Source: an uncultured Clostridium sp. | Lineage (GTDB): Bacteria > Bacillota_A > Clostridia > TANB77 > CAG-508 | Length of the DNA stretch: 10,493 bases | Assembly (NCBI GenBank): GCA_946491915.1 | Contig: CAMLYR010000048.1 | Coordinates: forward strand, 1 to 10,493 | Reading direction: 5' to 3' | In this document: positions 6,544 through 10,493 of the stretch, in pieces | Numbering within the stretch: position 1 is the first letter of the stretch | Layout of the letters: every line of letters starts with the position of its first letter | Position numbers and translations under genes: made by a program | Notes under the pieces: model-generated | Databases searched by the model: none | What the model was told of the DNA's origin: nothing | What the model saw: only the letters and a program-made list of their open reading frames with translations

Positions 6544-6577
6544 ATAATGTATCAATAATGTATCAGAAAATTTTCTG
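6544..6577 (+). repeat. Tandem 11-mer plus 14-base palindrome, possible operator
   Basis: ATAATGTATCA occurs twice head to tail (6544-6554, 6555-6565) and runs directly into the perfect palindrome CAGAAAATTTTCTG (6564-6577). Eleven bases is about one helical turn, so the repeats would face the same side of DNA. The cluster lies about 120-150 bases upstream of the surface-operon -35 box. No regulator is encoded in the window. Confidence 0.5.
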
Positions 6578-6694
6578 CTATGTAGAAAAAATCACAAAAA
6601 ACATGTCAACATAAAGTGATGCGAAAATACAACAAAATTCGACACAAAAAAAACGCTAAAACCTTACGGAAATAGAAAAAAATTCAAAAAAAGG

Positions 6695-6723
6695 TATACA
6701 TTTGAAAAATATTGTGATATAAT
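6695..6723 (+). promoter_or_regulatory. Promoter of the LPXTG-sortase-DUF11 operon
   Basis: TATACA (6695-6700, 4 of 6 to the -35 consensus), a 17-base spacer and TATAAT (6718-6723), the latter with a TGn extension at 6715-6717. Transcription would start near 6730, giving a 35-base leader with AGGGGGAG before ATG 6766. Confidence 0.75.
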
Positions 6724-6765
6724 GTGGGCGTAAATTTGTAAAAATATTATTTAGGGGGAGTATTT

Positions 6766-7767
6766 ATGAAGAGTTTTAAAGCAAAACTTACGGGTGCTAT
6801 CGTTTTATTCATAATGATTATGCTAGTACCTATGATAGTTTTAGCCGTTACAAATGAAAATGTTCAAATAATCAGTAATACTGATGAGCAAGGTGATACA
6901 GAATATATAGTATATATCCAAGAATTAATGCAAACAAATTTTGCTTCTGCTGTATCTAACAGTGCAAGTACACCAGAACAAGATTTGGACTTTGTAACAG
7001 CAAGAGATGGAGAAGGAAATTATGTAGCACAAATCGATGCAAATGCTGTTACAGGCGACACAACATATCTTTATGTAAAATATGATGGTCAAGAATCAAC
7101 AGAAGTACTTGAACTTGATTTATCAAACGCCCTAGATAAGACAGATATGGAGTATGTTGAAAACACAACCAAAAGGATTGGTACAGAAACCGTTGAAAAA
7201 TTAGAAGAAATCAACGAAGAAATTAATGGTGTTCAAACAACACTTACAGTTGGTGGATTAAGAATTACAGATACAGACAATGCAACATACGAATACCAAC
7301 TAACAAAAGTGACTGACAATACACCATATAGCAGATTATTCACATTAGCAAATCAATTGCTAAATGAAGAAAGCTATAACGCAGAAAATATATATTCAAA
7401 GATTCAATTGACCTCTGAATTCTATACCTTATATAACCAACTAATAGAAGAAGCTACATGGACAGATGTTGAAAATAATGAAATCAGACAACCAGTAGAT
7501 GCTATTGAAGGTGATCAATATGTTGTTTTAATTAGAAAAACAGCAGAAGATGGGACAGTAACAACAGATGCCAAATTAATGGTATCAGATTTAACACCTT
7601 ATCAAGAAAGAGAAGATGTAGAAGAAACAAGAGTTGTTCAAGAAACAGCAAGACTACCAATTACAGGAGATAGCATTGTATTATTTGTAGCTTTAGCAGT
7701 AGTAGTTATCGCTTTAATTATCGTTTTTGTAAGAATGAAAAAGTTAAACAAAAAAGAGGATAAATAA
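6766..7767 (+). CDS. LPXTG cell-wall-anchored surface protein
   Basis: This 333-residue secreted protein has a signal peptide at residues 1-27 (Lys-containing start, hydrophobic core, probable cleavage after VLA). It ends with a complete sorting signal: LPITG at 297-301, a hydrophobic stretch at about 305-324, and a basic tail RMKKLNKKEDK. A sortase should cut between Thr and Gly and join the protein to the cell wall. The mature part (28-296) is acidic, has no Cys, and is a mix of predicted strands and helices; I recognise no named domain. Segments such as TYLYVKYDGQ and QYVVLIRKTAEDGTV look like beta strands, and YSRLFTLANQLLNEE to YNQLIEEATW looks helical. It is first in an operon; its TAA (7765-7767) shares a base with the sortase ATG, so it is the likely cognate substrate. 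A pilin-like or adhesin role is possible, but I do not see clear pilin motifs. Confidence 0.85.
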   Translation: MKSFKAKLTGAIVLFIMIMLVPMIVLAVTNENVQIISNTDEQGDTEYIVYIQELMQTNFASAVSNSASTPEQDLDFVTARDGEGNYVAQIDANAVTGDTTYLYVKYDGQESTEVLELDLSNALDKTDMEYVENTTKRIGTETVEKLEEINEEINGVQTTLTVGGLRITDTDNATYEYQLTKVTDNTPYSRLFTLANQLLNEESYNAENIYSKIQLTSEFYTLYNQLIEEATWTDVENNEIRQPVDAIEGDQYVVLIRKTAEDGTVTTDAKLMVSDLTPYQEREDVEETRVVQETARLPITGDSIVLFVALAVVVIALIIVFVRMKKLNKKEDK

Positions 7768-8354
7768 TGAAACTAAAAATTTATAGAGCAATATTTATCA
7801 TATTATTATTAGGAGCCATTGTAATTATTGCATTAATTGCAACGAAACAATGGAATAGCATGGAAAATGAAAAAGAAAATCAGGAAGTAATTGAAACTTT
7901 TTCAAATGTAGAAATACAAGATAGTGAAACAGTACAATTAAATGGATATGATGTTATAGGAATTGTGACAATTCCTAAAATCGATATTCAATATCCAATA
8001 CTAGCAATAGAAACTTCAAACCCAGAAGAAACAAAAGAACCAATGCGATATGGCATTGTAAGATACTGGGGTGGAAATGTAAATGATTATGGAAATTTAT
8101 CAATTGCAGGACATAATAACTATAATGGAACCATGTTTGGAAAAACAAAAAATCTAGAAATTGGTGACATTGTAGAATTAACAGATTTAACAAAAACAAC
8201 AATGCAATATGAAATTTACGATATATTTGTTACAGATCCAAACGATGTTAGTATTTTAGCCACAAATGATGAAACAATAAGAGAAGTGACACTCATTACA
8301 TGTACAAACGGAAATAGAGAACGATTAATACTTAAAGCAAAACAAATTGAGTAA
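7767..8354 (+). CDS. Sortase (cysteine transpeptidase), single-membrane-pass
   Basis: The protein has 195 residues with an N-terminal membrane anchor (about 6-25), a short linker and a sortase beta barrel beginning at IGIVTIPKIDIQYPIL (64-79). The catalytic set is visible: H116 in SIAGHNNYNG, C179 in TLITC (175-179), and R186 in RERLILKA. This enzyme attaches LPXTG proteins to peptidoglycan or to each other outside the membrane. Translation is coupled to the upstream LPITG gene: stop and start overlap as TAATG, with AGAGGA at 7755-7760. The lack of a C-terminal membrane helix argues against a typical pilin-polymerising class C enzyme. The length and the TLITC context suggest a class D-like housekeeping or dedicated enzyme, but the class is not certain. 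Its partner upstream is very likely its substrate. Confidence 0.92.
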   Translation: MKLKIYRAIFIILLLGAIVIIALIATKQWNSMENEKENQEVIETFSNVEIQDSETVQLNGYDVIGIVTIPKIDIQYPILAIETSNPEETKEPMRYGIVRYWGGNVNDYGNLSIAGHNNYNGTMFGKTKNLEIGDIVELTDLTKTTMQYEIYDIFVTDPNDVSILATNDETIREVTLITCTNGNRERLILKAKQIE

Positions 8355-8369
8355 AAGGGAGGAATTAAG

Positions 8370-10472
8370 ATGGCAGGTTATACAAAAGTGCCAGACAAGA
8401 AAACAATAGTAGCAATTATCATCATAGCCGTATTATTAATCGCAGCTATCGTAGGTACTGTAGTGTTCTTAAGAAACAGAGGAACTACAGAAGCTACAGA
8501 TTTATCAAGCTACAATGAACAAACAACTGGAACGACACAAGAAGAACAAACAACGACTGATACACAAGAACAGTCAGGAGAACCAGCAACACAAAGTGCT
8601 GAGGAACAGGCAACAGAAGGAACAGACACAGAAACTACTGCTCCAACAGAAGGAACAGAAGCAGCAGGAACAGGCGATACAGATACAACAACAGCTGAAG
8701 GAACCCAAGGAACTGCTGGAACAGGAGCAACAGGTACAACTGGAGCTACTGGAACAACAACAGGAGGAACAGGAACAACTACAACAACAGACAATATTCA
8801 AGAAACAACCATTTCAAGAGAAGAAACAGTTGTATATCCAGATCAATTAGTAGCAGAAGGTGAAGACAAAGTATGGGCACCAACAAGTTTACAAGCATCT
8901 TTTGCTAGTGCATATAGTAATATTGAATCAGTAGAACCAACTGATGTTACAGTAACTAAAACAGCTACAACACAATCAGGAAGTACACTAGTTCAACCAG
9001 GAGAAACGATTACATATGCAATCACAGTAACAAATAATACTTATGAAAGAATAGAAAGAATCTATGTAACAGATGCTATACCAGCAGGTACAACATATGT
9101 ATCTAGTATGGGAGAGGTTGAAACATTTGCAGATACAGAAGGTAATGTAACATCTTTAAGATGGTTAGTAGATGTAGATGCATCAACAGAAGAGGTTAAA
9201 GAAACAACAACAGTGGAATTTACAGTAAGAGTTAATGATGATGCAACAGGAACAATTAGAAATGTTGCTATTGCAAATGGTGAAGAAAGTAATGAAGGAA
9301 ATCCAACAGAAACATCAGTCATTACAACAGATAAAACACGTGTTATCACAAGAGAAGGAACACCAGTTGATGTAGCAAAAGTTGGAGACATTATTACATA
9401 TACAATTTCTGTACAAAATACAGGTGAAATACCAGGAAGTATCATTGTAAAAGATGAAGATTTAGCAAACATATTACAAAATGCAAAAATGACAGGAAAT
9501 GTGACAGTGGGAGATAAAACATATTCAGCTGATGAATTAATTTCTGGCATTTTAGTAGATGTAGCAGAAAATTCAACAGTAAATGTTGTATTCTCAGTAG
9601 AAGTAACCAATATTGATGGTGTAATAGAAAATGTGGCATTGGTTGGAGATAATGAAAAACCAACAGATTCAGAAGACGTAAACACAGTAGATATCAATGC
9701 TACGAAGAAGGCTGATAAACCATCAGTTAAAGTGGGAGAACAAATTAAATATACAATTGAATTAACTAATAAAGGAAACCAAGAAGGAACAGTTATATTA
9801 AGAGATCCAACACCTAATGGAACAACATTTGAAAGTGCAAAATTCTATGACAGTGAAGGTAAAGAAACTGCTATAACAGAAAATCAATTAACAAGTGGAA
9901 ACTATTCTATTGCTGTGCCAGGCGAAAAAACAGTTAAAGTAGAAATTGTAGTAACAGCTGTAGAAAAAACAGTAGAAAATGACTACACATCAAAAGTTCA
10001 AAATACAGCATATATTACAGAAGACCCAAATACACCTGAAGAACCAGTACCTTCAGAAGAAACAAAAGTAGCCAATATAACAGCAGTAAAATTAAGTGAT
10101 TATGAAGGAAAAGAAGAAGGAGAAGAACTTCATGAATTAGGTGTCATTGAATATACAATTACATTAACAAATCATGGAGAAGCAGCTGGAACTGTAAAAG
10201 TATCTGATACAGTACCAGAAGGAACAACACTTGTTCCAGATTCAATCAAAGTGAATAATCAAGGAAATTATGAAGAACAACAATTAATTGAAGGAATTGA
10301 TGTAACTGTTGCTGAAGGTGGAACAGCTACTGTAACATTCTCTGTTCGTGTAGATCCATTTACAGGAACAGATACAAAAGTTGATATTAGAAATGCTGAT
10401 GCAAAAGTAGATGGAACACCAACAAATACAACTGAAGATGTACCCACATGCCCTGTCCTTCTTCGTTGTTAA
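8370..10472 (+). CDS. Membrane-anchored DUF11-repeat surface protein, 3' end probably not genuine
   Basis: As read, it is 700 residues. Residues 12-34 are a hydrophobic anchor (KKTIVAIIIIAVLLIAAI...) after a short basic start; residues 38-150 are a Thr/Gly/Glu/Gln stalk. Then come about four DUF11-type beta domains, roughly 192-305, 318-425, 441-549 and 566-678. They share elements such as GETITYAITVTN or GEQIKYTIELTN, a V-x-D-x-x-P-x-GTT edge (ITDAIPAGTT-like) and a closing strand (VEFTVRV, VVFSVEV, VTFSVRV). Such domains form extended stalks of bacterial surface proteins. The SD AGGGAGG (8356-8362) lies just after the sortase stop, so this is third in the operon. Codons 692-700 are suspect: they hold the protein's only two Cys and coincide with a sharp base-composition change. 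The true protein probably continues with more domains and perhaps its own sorting signal. Confidence 0.8.
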   Translation: MAGYTKVPDKKTIVAIIIIAVLLIAAIVGTVVFLRNRGTTEATDLSSYNEQTTGTTQEEQTTTDTQEQSGEPATQSAEEQATEGTDTETTAPTEGTEAAGTGDTDTTTAEGTQGTAGTGATGTTGATGTTTGGTGTTTTTDNIQETTISREETVVYPDQLVAEGEDKVWAPTSLQASFASAYSNIESVEPTDVTVTKTATTQSGSTLVQPGETITYAITVTNNTYERIERIYVTDAIPAGTTYVSSMGEVETFADTEGNVTSLRWLVDVDASTEEVKETTTVEFTVRVNDDATGTIRNVAIANGEESNEGNPTETSVITTDKTRVITREGTPVDVAKVGDIITYTISVQNTGEIPGSIIVKDEDLANILQNAKMTGNVTVGDKTYSADELISGILVDVAENSTVNVVFSVEVTNIDGVIENVALVGDNEKPTDSEDVNTVDINATKKADKPSVKVGEQIKYTIELTNKGNQEGTVILRDPTPNGTTFESAKFYDSEGKETAITENQLTSGNYSIAVPGEKTVKVEIVVTAVEKTVENDYTSKVQNTAYITEDPNTPEEPVPSEETKVANITAVKLSDYEGKEEGEELHELGVIEYTITLTNHGEAAGTVKVSDTVPEGTTLVPDSIKVNNQGNYEEQQLIEGIDVTVAEGGTATVTFSVRVDPFTGTDTKVDIRNADAKVDGTPTNTTEDVPTCPVLLRC
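8481..8819 (+). repeat. Low-complexity Thr/Gly/Glu-rich stalk coding region
   Basis: These bases encode residues 38-150 of the DUF11 protein, dominated by Thr, Gly, Glu, Gln and Ala. They are built from degenerate ACA/GGA/GAA/CAA codon runs such as GATGTTGATGTT in protein letters. The bias keeps other frames open on both strands, which yields spurious Q-rich and C/S-rich reading frames. It is a likely flexible wall-spanning and O-glycosylation-type linker; that role is inferred from composition only. Confidence 0.75.
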
Positions 10473-10493
10473 TGTAGCGTGCTTCGCCAAGAC
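10443..10493. other. Compositionally foreign end of window, likely assembly junction
   Basis: The last 51 bases contain 27 G/C (53 percent) with three CpG, against an A/G-rich, roughly one-third G+C coding strand immediately before. The sequence turns pyrimidine-rich exactly where DUF11 similarity ends. It closes the frame at TAA 10470-10472 and shows no start, hairpin or recognisable motif. Confidence 0.6.

Larger units (their letters stand above)
6329..6765 (+). other. 437-base intergenic region: terminator, repeat/palindrome cluster, promoter
   Basis: There is no gene here. The first ~110 bases (6329-6440) show nothing I can name. A terminator follows at 6442-6488, then a tandem 11-mer and a palindrome at 6544-6577, then A-rich sequence without clear structure, and the surface-operon promoter at 6695-6723. 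The SD AGGGGGAG is at 6753-6760, five bases before ATG 6766. I looked for T-box, SAM and cyclic-di-GMP riboswitch cores and saw none. Confidence 0.7.

Noticed and set aside
8724..8765. Collagen-like GXT triplets (GATGTTGATGTT in protein letters)
   Set aside because: Only about four consecutive Gly-X-X triplets keep phase before it breaks. This is too short for a collagen helix and is better described as low-complexity linker.
8510..8850. Q-rich plus-strand frame and Cys/Ser- or Val/Pro-rich minus-strand frames
   Set aside because: They arise from the degenerate ACA/GGA/GAA repeat coding the Thr/Gly/Glu stalk of the real protein; none has start signals.
9062..9697. 211-codon minus-strand open frame
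   Set aside because: It is a shadow of the DUF11 coding sequence. The Ser/Thr/Val-rich antisense product mirrors Thr/Glu codons and there is no ribosome site.

Overview
The window is AT-rich (about one third G+C by eye), its coding strands are rich in A and G, every stop codon is TAA, and Shine-Dalgarno sites are strong (AAGGAG or AGGGGGAG type). It also carries TypA, a TrmR/TrhP-type tRNA modification pair, and an LPXTG protein with a sortase. Together these point to a low-GC Gram-positive bacterium, most likely an uncultured gut-type member of the Clostridia. I cannot name a species.

Region 1 (1-5014) concerns translation. It holds the 3' end of typA, a ribosome-associated GTPase. Ten bases downstream is a TrmR-type O-methyltransferase. 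Further on, at 3785-5014, is a U32-family TrhP-type protein. TrhP makes 5-hydroxyuridine at tRNA position 34 and TrmR methylates it, so these are two steps of one pathway. Between them, on the opposite strand, lies a self-contained 716-residue gene (1499-3649). It has its own extended -10 promoter and shares a bidirectional terminator with trmR. It is not a recognised standard gene, but its middle carries a divergent form of the RelA/SpoT alarmone synthetase motifs, split by a large insertion and flanked by long helical arms. This is the best candidate for an undescribed system here.

Region 2 (5071-6488) is a single transcription unit bounded by two terminators. It encodes a PLP-dependent cysteine-synthase-type enzyme that is longer than usual. 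It contains a perfectly phased triple repeat of an 8-residue Glu-rich unit in a C-terminal loop, and a second internal near-repeat.

Region 3 (6489-10493) is a cell-surface operon. A promoter at 6695-6723 drives an LPITG-anchored protein, a sortase whose start overlaps the first gene's stop, and a long membrane-anchored protein with a Thr/Gly/Glu-rich stalk and about four DUF11-type beta domains. About 120-150 bases upstream of the promoter are a tandem 11-mer and a 14-base palindrome that look like regulator sites. The last ~50 bases of the window change abruptly in composition and give the DUF11 protein an unlikely Cys-containing tail. The real gene probably continues, and the end of the window is probably an assembly artefact or junction.
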